Assembly (NCBI RefSeq): GCF_003860465.1
Contig: NZ_CP034183.1
Coordinates: 387,501 to 451,500 of the forward strand
DNA length: 64,000 bases
Source of the DNA: Deinococcus psychrotolerans
GTDB lineage: Bacteria > Deinococcota > Deinococci > Deinococcales > Deinococcaceae
Reading direction: 5' to 3'
How positions within the stretch are numbered: the first letter of the stretch is position 1; the number at the start of each line of letters is the position of its first letter. Under the pieces are notes generated by a model, which saw only the letters and a program-made list of their open reading frames with translations, did not search any database and was not told the DNA's origin. Positions 50,926 to 61,343 of the stretch are shown here, piece after piece. The translations under genes and the position numbers were made by a program.

Positions 50926-51129
50926 GTGGGTTCTCCTTGAAGTGCTCGAGATTGCTTCCCAGTTTACCTCGCCGCCCGCCGGGGTACGGCGCTGCCGTTC
51001 ACTGTTTAGAGCCTTTGTCCGAATGGATACCCGAGCAAAAAGCACGCTCAGCCATCCATCCTCCCAAAGGCTCTCTTTATTCCACTCCCGTTGGTCGGTC
51101 AAAAAAGAGCTTCTTTTTTGACAAATGTT

Positions 51130-51954
51130 CTAGCTGCTGCACCCGCCTCCACAGCCGGAACCGCAACTGCTCCCTCCATCGCTGCTGCCACCAGCATCGC
51201 CGCCGCTGTCGCAACTGCCCGAATCGCCGCTGCTGTCACCGCAAGACGAATCTCCAGTGCTGCCGCCGCCAGAGCCCAAATCCCCCAGCAAGCCGAAGAA
51301 GCCGCTGCCGCCGTTGCCATCACCACCGCTCCCACTCCGCTGCTTGCGGGGGCTGGAAAGCTGGGCCGCCACCACGACGCCCAGCAGCGCCAAGCCCGCC
51401 ACCGCCCAAACGCCGAACGCATAGAGCGCCAACCCGCCCAGCAGCCACACCGCCGCCAGCAGCAGCCAGCGGGGGAGACGACGCTTGATAGGGCGCTGAG
51501 TGGGTGGACGTGAGCTGGGGAAGTGCGGATTCGGCCAAATCTGCGCATCGGGCTGGCCAAACTCGGCGCGGTAAAGCTCCAGCGTGCCGAGGTACTGCTG
51601 AGCGAAGTGGGCGCTCTCGGTTGGCGAGCCGCCCGAAGGGTCGTGGTGCAGCGGCGCAGGCAGCAGCGGGATCAGGCGCAACCAGTAATCGCGGGTGTGG
51701 GTCAGGTGTTCGTGCCACGCGGCGTCTACCGCTTTGCTGGGCGTCACGCTTTGGCCGCAGGTGGCCGCCAGCACCAGAAAGCGGCGGTACTCGCGCAGCA
51801 CTTCCAGCGTAAACGGCAGCGTCCAGCCGTGCTCGTGGGCCAGCCGCTCCGCAAATCCGCTGGGGAACTCGTAGCTGAGTAGGTTGCCTTTGAGGGTGTG
51901 GGCGCTAGGAATGCTGTGAATCTGATCTTGGGTGGGAAGGCTGAACGCGGTCAT
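51130..51954 (-). CDS. GRDP-like membrane protein with Ser/Gly/Cys tail
   Basis: A 274-residue protein. The N-terminal 130 residues contain KAVDAAWHEHLTHTRDYW, which resembles the glycine-rich-domain-containing (GRDP-like) family. Two hydrophobic segments follow (WLLLAAVWLLGGLALYAF and WAVAGLALLGVVVAA), then a roughly 75-residue tail made almost only of Gly, Ser, Asp and Cys ending CGSGCGGGCSS. The tail is low complexity and may bind metal or form disulfides. GGAGG precedes the ATG. Function unknown. Confidence 0.7.
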   Translation of the reverse strand: MTAFSLPTQDQIHSIPSAHTLKGNLLSYEFPSGFAERLAHEHGWTLPFTLEVLREYRRFLVLAATCGQSVTPSKAVDAAWHEHLTHTRDYWLRLIPLLPAPLHHDPSGGSPTESAHFAQQYLGTLELYRAEFGQPDAQIWPNPHFPSSRPPTQRPIKRRLPRWLLLAAVWLLGGLALYAFGVWAVAGLALLGVVVAAQLSSPRKQRSGSGGDGNGGSGFFGLLGDLGSGGGSTGDSSCGDSSGDSGSCDSGGDAGGSSDGGSSCGSGCGGGCSS

Positions 51955-52039
51955 GGTGGGCCTCCAGTGGCGGTGAGAAGGAAGGGAGAGGTTCCTTACT
52001 GGTGATCTTCCGCCCGACGTTTCAGCCGTTGGTCAGCCC

Positions 52040-52068
52040 AAGATAAAGGCTGCGCTGGCTTTTGTCAG
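52040..52068 (-). promoter_or_regulatory. promoter of the GRDP-like gene
   Basis: Minus strand: CTGACA (52068-52063), 17 bases, TATCTT (52045-52040), about 85 bases before the ATG. Confidence 0.55.
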
Positions 52069-52111
52069 AGCACCGTCAAGGGACGGATTTGCTATCCTTA
52101 AAAAGTTGAGT

Positions 52112-52138
52112 GGGCCGCCCCGATTGGAAGGGCGGCCC
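52112..52138 (-). terminator. stem-loop after pckA
   Basis: GGGCCGCCC (52112-52120) and GGGCGGCCC (52130-52138) are perfectly complementary; a T-rich stretch follows a few bases later on the minus strand. Confidence 0.7.
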
Positions 52139-52166
52139 GCTCGCTTTGATGTGTTGGGGGAATGTC

Positions 52167-53777
52167 TTAGCTGTGCTGCGGCATACTCGCCGTCACGGCT
52201 GCATCTGCGCCGCTCTCAAAGCGCTCAAAGTTGCTTCGGAACAGGCCCGCCAGCTTTTTGGCGGCCACGTCGTAGGCGTCCTGCTTGGCCCAGGTCTGGC
52301 GCGGGTTAAGAATCTCCGCTGGCACGCCGCTGACTTGTTTGGGAATGGACAGCCCAAAAAACGGCTCAGTTTCGAATTCGGCTTGATCAAGCGAGCCGCT
52401 GAGGGCCGCCGAAATCAGGGCGCGGGTGTGCCGAATGCTGATGCGCTTTCCCGTTCCGTAAGCTCCGCCGCTCCAGCCGGTGTTGACCAGCCAGACCTTC
52501 GCGCCGCTTTGCTCCACCCTCCCCGCCAGCAGTTCGGCGTACTCTGCCGGATGGCGCGGCATAAACGGAGCGCCGAAGCACGCCGAAAATGTCGGTTCGG
52601 GCTCGGCGATTCCGTCTTCTGTGCCGGGAATCTTGGCGGTGAAGCCGGAAATAAAGTGGTACATCATCTGCTCGCGGGTCAGGCGCGACAGGGGCGGCAA
52701 CACGCCGTAAGCGTCGGCGGTCAAAAACACCACATTTTTTGGTGTTCCGGCCATGCCTCCGGGCCAGTGGTTGGCGATCTGTTCAATCGGGTAGGCGCTG
52801 CGGGTGTTGTCGGTCAGCGAGTTGTCGGCGAGGTCTAGGGTGTGGTCGGGCCTCACCACCACATTTTCCAGCACCGTGCCGAAAGTATGGGTGGTGGCAA
52901 AAATCTCTGGCTCAGCCGCTGAGGACAAGTTGATGACTTTGGCGTAGCAGCCGCCTTCGAAGTTAAACACCCCGTCGTCTGTCCAGCCGTGTTCGTCGTC
53001 ACCGATCAAGTGGCGCTCCGGGTCGGCGCTGAGGGTGGTTTTGCCGGTGCCGGACAGCCCGAAAAAGAGGGCCACGTCTTCTGCTTTGCCCACATTGGCT
53101 GAGCAGTGCATCGGCATGACGCCCTGATCCGGCAGCAAAAAGTTCAGCACGCTGAAGATGCCTTTTTTGTTTTCTCCGGCGTACTGTGTGCCCGCCACCA
53201 AGATCATCTTCTTGGTGAAATCGACCAGAATGGCCGTTTCGCTCCGCACGCCGTCGGCCTCGCCGGCTGCCTTGAAACCGGGCAAGTTCAGGACGGTCCA
53301 GTCCGGCTCGAAGTCGGCTTTTTCCTCGGGGCTGGGCCGAACGAACATGTTGTGGACGAACAGCGAGTGATAGGCCATCTCCTGCACGAAACGCACCGAG
53401 AGTCGGTGGCGGGCATCGGCTCCGGCGTAGAGGTCTTGAACGAACAGTTCGCGCTCGCCTGCGTACTCGCTCATTTTGGCCAGCAGCCGCTCAAAGATTT
53501 CGGGCGTCGTGGGGACATTGAAGCCGCCCCACCACACCGTTTGGCGGGTCAGGTCGTCTTCCACGATAAAGCGGTCTTTGGGGCTGCGGCCCGTCTTATC
53601 GGTGACGACGGCCAGCGGCCCACCTTCGGTGATTTGGCCTTCGCCGAGCCGCAGGGCGTGTTGGTACAGTTCGGCTACGCTGGGGTTGTGGTGGACGGTG
53701 GCGGCGGAAATACCCAACGGCGAGAGAACACTGCGCTGGGCATTTGGGTTGGCTGGAATGGAAGTGGGCACGGTCAT
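52167..53777 (-). CDS. pckA: phosphoenolpyruvate carboxykinase (ATP)
   Basis: 536-residue gluconeogenic enzyme converting oxaloacetate and ATP to phosphoenolpyruvate and CO2. RSPKDRFIV at the N-terminus, MHCSANVG, the P-loop GLSGTGKTTLSADP, the metal site DDEHGW and the adenine-binding WLVNTGWSGGAYG-type string identify the ATP-dependent family. AAGGAGGGCC precedes the ATG. Its promoter contains an AAGCGCTT palindrome shared with the fructose-bisphosphatase gene, indicating joint control. Confidence 0.97.
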   Translation of the reverse strand: MTVPTSIPANPNAQRSVLSPLGISAATVHHNPSVAELYQHALRLGEGQITEGGPLAVVTDKTGRSPKDRFIVEDDLTRQTVWWGGFNVPTTPEIFERLLAKMSEYAGERELFVQDLYAGADARHRLSVRFVQEMAYHSLFVHNMFVRPSPEEKADFEPDWTVLNLPGFKAAGEADGVRSETAILVDFTKKMILVAGTQYAGENKKGIFSVLNFLLPDQGVMPMHCSANVGKAEDVALFFGLSGTGKTTLSADPERHLIGDDEHGWTDDGVFNFEGGCYAKVINLSSAAEPEIFATTHTFGTVLENVVVRPDHTLDLADNSLTDNTRSAYPIEQIANHWPGGMAGTPKNVVFLTADAYGVLPPLSRLTREQMMYHFISGFTAKIPGTEDGIAEPEPTFSACFGAPFMPRHPAEYAELLAGRVEQSGAKVWLVNTGWSGGAYGTGKRISIRHTRALISAALSGSLDQAEFETEPFFGLSIPKQVSGVPAEILNPRQTWAKQDAYDVAAKKLAGLFRSNFERFESGADAAVTASMPQHS

Positions 53778-53853
53778 GGGTGGCCCTCCTTAACGTTGTG
53801 TGACGGTGTTGCGCGACTTGGTTTCAACTTGGCAATTGCCAGATCTCAAAAGC

Positions 53854-53883
53854 AGTCTGACCTGTGAAGCGCTTCCATTCCAA
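53854..53883 (-). promoter_or_regulatory. pckA promoter with LacI-like operator in the spacer
   Basis: Minus strand: TTGGAA (53883-53878), 18 bases, CAGACT (53859-53854). The spacer contains GAAGCGCTTC (53866-53875), a perfect 10-bp palindrome of the kind bound by LacI/GalR-family repressors; its best half-site, ATGGAAGC, is the same as that before glpX. Confidence 0.6.
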
Positions 53884-54029
53884 ATGACTTCGTGTTACAC
53901 ATTTAGGAACAGTCTAGGTGGTGTTCATCTTTGTCGGACAGTCTATTTTGAGTTGCCTCTGGGTGTTATGGATACACTAATTCGGCGAAAACGGCTGAAG
54001 CGCCTGAGCCGCTTTGCCATACTGCTGAG

Positions 54030-54479
54030 ATGCTTTGCCCATACCTGATCACCGACCATGCCGCCTGCCTTTCTCTTTTTGAAAGCAACCGTCCCAAGTA
54101 TTTCCTTGCTTCCGAGCGGGCGGACTACGAGGCGTTTCTGGGACGGGTGGAGCGCGAACAGCGGCCGTATTTCGTGCTGGAGCGCGGAGGTGAGGCCGTG
54201 GCGTGCGGCGGCGTCGGTTATGAGGTACATCCCACGCTGGCTTACCTGAGTTGGGGCATGGTACGCGGCGATTTGCACGGCTGCCGCCTTGGCAGCGAAC
54301 TCACCTGTTCGCGCCTGAATTGGCTGCGGCAGCACTGGCCCGAAGTGCAGCGCGTCAAGATTGACACCAGCCAGCACACTGAAGCCTTTTACGCCCGCTT
54401 CGGCTTTGTGGTGGTGGAGCGAATCACAGACGGCTTTGGAGTGGGGCTGAACCAAGTGAAGATGGTGGCGGCACTTTGA
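54030..54479 (+). CDS. GNAT-family acetyltransferase
   Basis: A 149-residue protein with the GNAT fold: ERGGEAVACGGVGYEV (beta 2-3), the acetyl-CoA loop region LSWGMVRGDLHGCRLGSEL and the closing FYARFGFVVVERI. It should transfer an acetyl group to an amine, target unknown. CATACT seven bases before the ATG may be a leaderless -10 box. The gene stands alone between pckA and a secreted protein gene; an upstream open frame from 53800 looks accidental. Confidence 0.75.
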   Translation: MLCPYLITDHAACLSLFESNRPKYFLASERADYEAFLGRVEREQRPYFVLERGGEAVACGGVGYEVHPTLAYLSWGMVRGDLHGCRLGSELTCSRLNWLRQHWPEVQRVKIDTSQHTEAFYARFGFVVVERITDGFGVGLNQVKMVAAL

Positions 54480-54559
54480 GAATCCCCCGTCTGCGAAAAC
54501 GCCGAGGACACCCACAGAACGGTACGAAGTCAGAAGACCGTTCGTAAACCTTTCTCTGT

Positions 54560-54565
54560 TACCCT
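54560..54565 (+). promoter_or_regulatory. TANNNT -10 box of the secreted protein gene
   Basis: TACCCT, five bases before ATG 54571, without a ribosome binding site. Confidence 0.4.
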
Positions 54566-54570
54566 CAGCT

Positions 54571-55185
54571 ATGAAAATTTCTTCTTGCCTGTACCTTGGC
54601 GCGATTTCGCTGTTTGGCGCAGCAGCAGCGGCTCAAACGAATCAACAGGTCTTTATTAACGGCGTCGCCCTTCAGGCCACCACCAGCACCAAAAACGGCG
54701 AAACGTATTATCAGTTCAAGGCCAGTGACCTCAAACGCGCCGGGGCCATTACCGCCGGCGGCGTGAAGCCCAAGACCGACGCCATCAAGGGGTGCGTCGG
54801 CGACACCCTGTTTAACGGTGTGTACAGTGTTCAGCTCATCAAATTTGGAATGGATGGAGACCGGTTCGGCGTTACCCTGAAGCTCAGCAACGCGTCCAAG
54901 CAGGAGCTTCACAACTTCATGGCCTTCTCGCCATCAGATGTAGTGGTGGCCACCAATGACAGCGCCGCTCCCCTCAACAACTACAAGAATCAGTGGATTG
55001 AAACCTTGCTCCCCGGCACATCCATGACGCTTCAGACGGAAACAGACAATCGGGGGACGGCGACCAAATGGACGCGGTTGCTGATCCGGCCCAGCGCTGA
55101 TGCCGTCAAAGAGTTGCAGAAAGCCAAGCTGCCCCTCGCCCAGATTTACAACATGGAATTTGATCTGATCTGCAATAAGAAATAG
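54571..55185 (+). CDS. hypothetical secreted protein
   Basis: A 204-residue protein with a signal peptide (CLYLGAISLFGAAAAA). The mature part begins with a segment like copper-amine-oxidase-type domains (QVFINGVALQATTSTKNGETYYQFKASDLKRAGA), followed by a beta-rich region and two Cys (KGCVGD and DLICNK). I do not recognise a family beyond this. Monocistronic by position; the stop nearly meets the convergent WGR gene. Confidence 0.65.
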   Translation: MKISSCLYLGAISLFGAAAAAQTNQQVFINGVALQATTSTKNGETYYQFKASDLKRAGAITAGGVKPKTDAIKGCVGDTLFNGVYSVQLIKFGMDGDRFGVTLKLSNASKQELHNFMAFSPSDVVVATNDSAAPLNNYKNQWIETLLPGTSMTLQTETDNRGTATKWTRLLIRPSADAVKELQKAKLPLAQIYNMEFDLICNKK

Positions 55186-55193
55186 TGCTCGGC

Positions 55194-56240
55194 TCAGCTA
55201 CAGTCCCAGTTGTAAAACACCCTGGAAAAATCGCGTTTGGCCAGGTCATTCGGGTGAATAAAGAAGTTGCCGATCCCCATATCACCCCACATGATGTTGT
55301 GATCCCAATCCGAATCCAATTGGAACAGCAGAATATGGGCGTGTTCTGGCGTGCGCGGGTCTTCTTGAGTAAACATTGGATAACCGCCGAGCTGATGACC
55401 GCTTGGGCTGATTTCATTGTACTTTTCTTCAAGATATTCGCCAAGTTGCAGATCATCATCTGGCGAGTCAGCTTCGTCTAAAAAATCAATTCTAACGGTA
55501 GATTCAAACAGCCGATCACGAGGGGTCATGAGCATTTCCCCTTTGACACCGCTGATTTTAAGAGCCAAATTCTCCTCGAGTGGGCTGTGGCGTTCGCGGT
55601 CATCGGGCCAAATGGGTAAAGATAAATCGAGTTGCGATTCGTCATGAATGACTTGCTCAAAGTACAACACTCGGTAGGTGTCTTGCGGCTGGTCTATATT
55701 CTTGAAACGAAAACCCATCAAGTCATTTGTGCCGATGAAGAATTGCACAATCCCCGCATTGGGAAAACCTTCTAACGCGGGTAACTGTGCAAAATTGATC
55801 TGCGCTAGAAAAGCCAGCGGCAGACCCGCCGGATCAAGCGGCCAAGCTTCACCTTGCAAGCGGTACGGCACGCCGCCCACCTTGCTATCCCAAGCCACCA
55901 AAGACTCTTCACTGAGCGTAAGTTCTATGACGGGGTGCAGAGTAGCTTCAATGGCTTCGCGGTGAGGCTCTAAGAGTTTGGGCAATTTGATTCGTGCAGG
56001 AGAGGGCCTTTTCTTCTCGGTCTCGCCCAGCACAGCTTCGGCGTATCCCTTCTTGCGCTTCTCGGCCAGCTTTTTGTGTGCCTCGGCTTCAGCGGCCTGC
56101 GGCGTGTCAAACGTTTTGATCTGTGTTGTTCCTTGCGTGCCAATTCTGCCGTAACGCAGTGTCAGCGTCTGGGCTCCGGTAACGGCCTCGTAGAACTTAT
56201 GTTCTGCTCCTTCAGAGCGTTCCAGGTAAACATGAATCAT
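55194..56240 (-). CDS. WGR domain - DUF1963 fusion protein
   Basis: A 348-residue cytoplasmic protein. Residues 1-75 form a WGR-type domain (FYEAVTGAQTLTLRYGRIGTQG, with RYGRIG in place of the usual WGR core) as found in PARPs, molybdate regulators and bacterial DNA-binding proteins. Residues 100-348 match DUF1963 (LAFLAQINFAQLP, then IVQFFIG and HILLFQLDSD). The fusion is known in bacteria but uncharacterised. The 3' half is AT-richer than average. TATAGT eight bases before the ATG is a possible leaderless box. Confidence 0.8.
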   Translation of the reverse strand: MIHVYLERSEGAEHKFYEAVTGAQTLTLRYGRIGTQGTTQIKTFDTPQAAEAEAHKKLAEKRKKGYAEAVLGETEKKRPSPARIKLPKLLEPHREAIEATLHPVIELTLSEESLVAWDSKVGGVPYRLQGEAWPLDPAGLPLAFLAQINFAQLPALEGFPNAGIVQFFIGTNDLMGFRFKNIDQPQDTYRVLYFEQVIHDESQLDLSLPIWPDDRERHSPLEENLALKISGVKGEMLMTPRDRLFESTVRIDFLDEADSPDDDLQLGEYLEEKYNEISPSGHQLGGYPMFTQEDPRTPEHAHILLFQLDSDWDHNIMWGDMGIGNFFIHPNDLAKRDFSRVFYNWDCS

Positions 56241-56248
56241 GTGGTTTC

Positions 56249-56254
56249 ACTATA
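56249..56254 (-). promoter_or_regulatory. TANNNT -10 box of the WGR gene
   Basis: TATAGT on the minus strand, eight bases before ATG 56240. Confidence 0.4.
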
Positions 56255-56292
56255 TCCAGCAGGTGCGGCTTTCTTTCCTTTCGCCTGTGCAT

Positions 56293-56298
56293 TAAACT
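56293..56298 (+). promoter_or_regulatory. -10 box of the leuS leader transcript
   Basis: TAAACT, six bases before the ATG of the leader ORF at 56305; the -35 region is poor (TTTCTT with 17-base spacing). Confidence 0.45.
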
Positions 56299-56304
56299 AC
56301 CTGT

Positions 56305-56355
56305 ATGATCCGCTCTGCACTTACCACCGGAGGCTGCCGCGACGAGCTGAACTAA
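56305..56355 (+). CDS. leuS leader ORF (16 codons)
   Basis: ATG 56305 to TAA 56353-56355 encodes 16 residues, with Leu codons at positions 6 (CTT, 56320-56322) and 15 (CTG). The first Leu codon lies four bases before the first strand of the antiterminator (56327-56334), which itself encodes part of Gly-Gly-Cys-Arg, the same four residues found near the end of the ilv leader peptide. Translation is inferred from the leaderless-type promoter spacing. Confidence 0.5.
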   Translation: MIRSALTTGGCRDELN

Positions 56356-56370
56356 GCTTGCTCGCCCTGC

Positions 56371-56403
56371 CTCCGGCTTTGGTTTGCGCCGGAGCTTTTT
56401 TTT
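56371..56403 (+). terminator. leuS attenuator terminator
   Basis: CTCCGGC (56371-56377) pairs with GCCGGAG (56388-56394) and is followed by eight T (56396-56403), 43 bases before leuS. CCGGAGGC at 56327-56334 can pair instead with GCCTCCGG at 56369-56376. Confidence 0.85.
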
Positions 56404-56445
56404 GCTTTCATTCTTTTTCACTGGCCACACACAGGAGTTCCCCTC

Positions 56446-58920
<2,475 letters not shown>

Positions 58921-58934
58921 AGTTGGAATCAAAG

Positions 58935-58965
58935 AGCCGCCTGACTTGGAGTGGGCGGCTTTTTG
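58935..58965 (+). terminator. leuS terminator
   Basis: AGCCGCC (58935-58941) pairs with GGCGGCT (58954-58960), followed by TTTTT. Confidence 0.85.
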
Positions 58966-58997
58966 TTGAGTAAAGGCCTATTTTTCTGAGGCTAAAC

Positions 58998-59013
58998 ATG
59001 GAAGCGCTCCCAT
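58998..59013. promoter_or_regulatory. LacI-like palindromic operator before glpX
   Basis: ATGGAAGCGCTCCCAT is a 16-base palindrome with two mismatched positions, lying over the probable -35 region; TATGTT (59032-59037) is a candidate -10. The half-site ATGGAAGC recurs in the pckA promoter on the opposite strand. This core resembles operators of LacI-family sugar regulators such as CebR. Confidence 0.6.
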
Positions 59014-59049
59014 TTCTTAGCCGTCTAAGGTTATGTTACGGTGTGAGGC

Positions 59050-60039
59050 ATGACACCCCTCCGCCGAAAGTCTGACTTAGAACACGCCCTCGTCCTCGAA
59101 ACTGCCCGCGTCACCGAAGCGGCGGCGTTGGCGGCGAGCCGATTTGTCGGAATGGGCGACAAAAACGCCGTGGACGGCGCGGGCACTGAGGCCATGCGCG
59201 ACGTGCTGAACGAAATGGATATTCAGGGCGAAGTGGTGATCGGTGAAGGGGAAATGGACGAAGCCCCGATGTTGTATATCGGCGAAATGTTGGGCAGCGG
59301 CCATTATCAGGTAGACATCGCGGTTGACCCGGTGGAAGGCACCGAAGTGACTGCCAAAGGACTGCCCAACGGCCTAGCCGTGATTGCGCTCAGTGAAAAA
59401 GGCGGCCTGATGCAGGCTCCCGACTGCTACATGGAAAAGCTGGTGGTGCCGCCGCCTGCGGCTGGCCGCGTTCACCTCGACTGGCCGGTGGAAGCCAACA
59501 TCGCCGCGCTGGCCCAAGCGCTCAGCCGCAAGCCCGGCGACTTGCTGATCAGCATCCTTGACCGCGAGCGCCACACCGACCTGATCGCGCGGGTGCGGCA
59601 GGCGGGCGCGAGAGTCAACTTGATCACCGACGGCGACGTGATCGCCAGCCTCGCGGTGGGCGTGCGCGGCACCGGCGTTCACGCGCTGATGGGATCGGGC
59701 GGCGCACCCGAGGGTGTCATCACGGCGGCGGCCATGAAGTGCCTCGGCGCAGAGATTCAGGGCCGCTTGATCGCCGAAAACGAAGAGCAACGGGAGCGCT
59801 TCAAATTGATGGGCGTCGAGGAAGGGCGGGTCTACAAAACCGATGAACTCGCTCCCGGCAAACAAATCGTCTTTTCCGGCACCGGCATCACGCACGGCGA
59901 ACTGCTCAGCGGCGTGCGGCGCTTCGGCGGCGGAGCGCGGACGCATACGCTGGTGATGGGGTACGCCACCCGCGTAGTGCGCTTCATCGACTCCATCCAC
60001 TTGGAAGACGACGGCGCACGCGTCACGGTGCGCGTATAA
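59050..60039 (+). CDS. glpX: fructose-1,6-bisphosphatase class II
   Basis: 329-residue gluconeogenic phosphatase that hydrolyses fructose-1,6-bisphosphate. The Li+-sensitive phosphatase motifs are visible: [17 protein letters not shown] and [11 protein letters not shown], then [14 protein letters not shown] and [24 protein letters not shown] lies just before the ATG. An operator-like palindrome shared with pckA lies about 40 bases upstream, so the two irreversible gluconeogenic steps in the window appear co-regulated. Confidence 0.96.
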   Translation: MTPLRRKSDLEHALVLETARVTEAAALAASRFVGMGDKNAVDGAGTEAMRDVLNEMDIQGEVVIGEGEMDEAPMLYIGEMLGSGHYQVDIAVDPVEGTEVTAKGLPNGLAVIALSEKGGLMQAPDCYMEKLVVPPPAAGRVHLDWPVEANIAALAQALSRKPGDLLISILDRERHTDLIARVRQAGARVNLITDGDVIASLAVGVRGTGVHALMGSGGAPEGVITAAAMKCLGAEIQGRLIAENEEQRERFKLMGVEEGRVYKTDELAPGKQIVFSGTGITHGELLSGVRRFGGGARTHTLVMGYATRVVRFIDSIHLEDDGARVTVRV

Positions 60040-60091
60040 AGTCAGGAACACCAGCCCCCATAGGGTGTGCAGTTTCATTTCAGCTTTTCAT

Positions 60092-60097
60092 TAGAAT
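60092..60097 (+). promoter_or_regulatory. TANNNT -10 box of the small membrane protein gene
   Basis: TAGAAT, six bases before ATG 60104, no ribosome binding site. Confidence 0.45.
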
Positions 60098-60103
60098 TGA
60101 CTC

Positions 60104-60484
60104 ATGAATGCGACTGCTGAAAGTATTCGGGCCGGTTTCCGCGTGGTGTCCGGCCTGCTGATACTGATTATCGGTATCAATCTCCTGAGAGTCATCACCA
60201 ATACCCTGAGGTACGGCGGCTTTAGTTTCGGCTTGCTGCTGAGCTTTGCCCTGCTGGTGGGGTTGTGCTGGGCAGTCTACAACGGCAAAATCTGGGCGCG
60301 GGTGGTCTTGGCGTTGCTGCTGCTGCTCAACGCGGTGAGCGCCCTGATCGCTGGCCTGAGTTTCGGCGGCGGTCTGGGCGCTTTCGTGGCACTGATCGGC
60401 GCTCTGCAATTCCTGAGCGCCCTGAGTTTGTTTGTCATTCCGCAAGTCAACGCCTATTTCGAATACGCGGCGGCTCAATCTTAA
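60104..60484 (+). CDS. hypothetical small membrane protein
   Basis: A 126-residue protein with four hydrophobic segments (VVSGLLILIIGINLL, LLLSFALLVGLCWAVY, WARVVLALLLLLNAVSALIAGL and GAFVALIGALQFLSALSLFVI). No family recognised. It follows glpX but has its own leaderless-type box and is followed by a terminator, so it is probably independent. Confidence 0.65.
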   Translation: MNATAESIRAGFRVVSGLLILIIGINLLRVITNTLRYGGFSFGLLLSFALLVGLCWAVYNGKIWARVVLALLLLLNAVSALIAGLSFGGGLGAFVALIGALQFLSALSLFVIPQVNAYFEYAAAQS

Positions 60485-60501
60485 GCAGGTCAGTTCCAAC
60501 G

Positions 60502-60539
60502 AAAAACCGCAAGCCTTTGAGAAGCGCTCGCGGTTTTTT
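60502..60539. terminator. bidirectional terminator
   Basis: AAAACCGC (60503-60510) pairs with GCGGTTTT (60530-60537), with T runs on both strands; it serves the two convergent genes. Confidence 0.8.
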
Positions 60540-60559
60540 GGATGTTATTTGTTTGTTGC

Positions 60560-61114
60560 TTAGTTGACGAACTGTCCGCCGTGGCGGTCGGCAGTGGCTT
60601 TGAGCGCGTCCATCGGCACCGAATCCTCGACGGCGATAGCGCGGCCACCGGCGTCCATGGTGCTGCTCATTTGGGTGTAGTGCTCGTCGCTGACGTGGTA
60701 GTTGTCGTCGTACATTCTGCCGCCGGTTTCGTCAACGCCCGCCGCGCCGCCGATGGCTCCCACACCTGCACCGACGCCCGAACCCAGCGCCGCCATGCCC
60801 AAAATAACCGGCAACGCGAGGCCGCCCGTTGCTACGGTGGTGGCCGTGGCGATGACGCCCGCGACTGCGCCCGCGATCAAACCGACGCCGGTGCCCTTGA
60901 CTGCGCCTTCGCCTGCGTCTTCAGGCGTACCGCCGGCGTCCAGTGTGGGGTCGGTGATGCCGGTCAGGGGAGCAGTGCTAGCAGCCGAGTTGGTCATGCT
61001 GCTGGTGCGGTTGACCGAAGTCTGGCCCATTTCCGGCTGAATCAGGTTCTGAGAACGGAGGTCGGCCACGAAGGCGTCGGCTTGTGCAACGGTGGGGAAA
61101 ATTAGATGTTTCAT
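60560..61114 (-). CDS. hypothetical protein with glycine-zipper segment
   Basis: A 184-residue protein. Its N-terminus ([24 protein letters not shown]) resembles general-stress-type small proteins; the middle is a long Gly/Ala hydrophobic stretch ([20 protein letters not shown] and [20 protein letters not shown]) of the glycine-zipper kind that inserts in membranes, and the C-terminus is soluble. No family assigned. No ribosome binding site is visible; CAAACT lies about nine bases before the ATG. Confidence 0.6.
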   Translation of the reverse strand: MKHLIFPTVAQADAFVADLRSQNLIQPEMGQTSVNRTSSMTNSAASTAPLTGITDPTLDAGGTPEDAGEGAVKGTGVGLIAGAVAGVIATATTVATGGLALPVILGMAALGSGVGAGVGAIGGAAGVDETGGRMYDDNYHVSDEHYTQMSSTMDAGGRAIAVEDSVPMDALKATADRHGGQFVN

Positions 61115-61343
61115 GGCTTACAGTTTGCGGTGCGCCGAGACGCCCCTGATGAGAGAAGTATCAAGTTTTGGGGGTTTGTACTGCTTTGCTGTTCATTCTT
61201 CTTAAGTCTTTTGGGGGAAGAGCACGTTTATGAATTTCTTAAAAGCGAAGACTCATACCATACAAATGAAGGCCCGCTTTTGCTCTGTCTTACCGATTCG
61301 GTTCATTTTGTGAAAAATTTCAACTTTACAATGAACGCACTGT
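61115..61343. other. AT-rich intergenic region
   Basis: About 230 bases, distinctly AT-richer than the surroundings, between two minus-strand genes. It presumably holds the promoter of the glycine-zipper gene. A plus-strand open frame through it is probably accidental. I see no strong hairpin. Confidence 0.4.

Noticed and set aside
53800..54048. Plus-strand 82-codon frame between pckA and the GNAT gene
   Set aside because: It lies over the pckA promoter and operator and overlaps the GNAT start; no domain visible.
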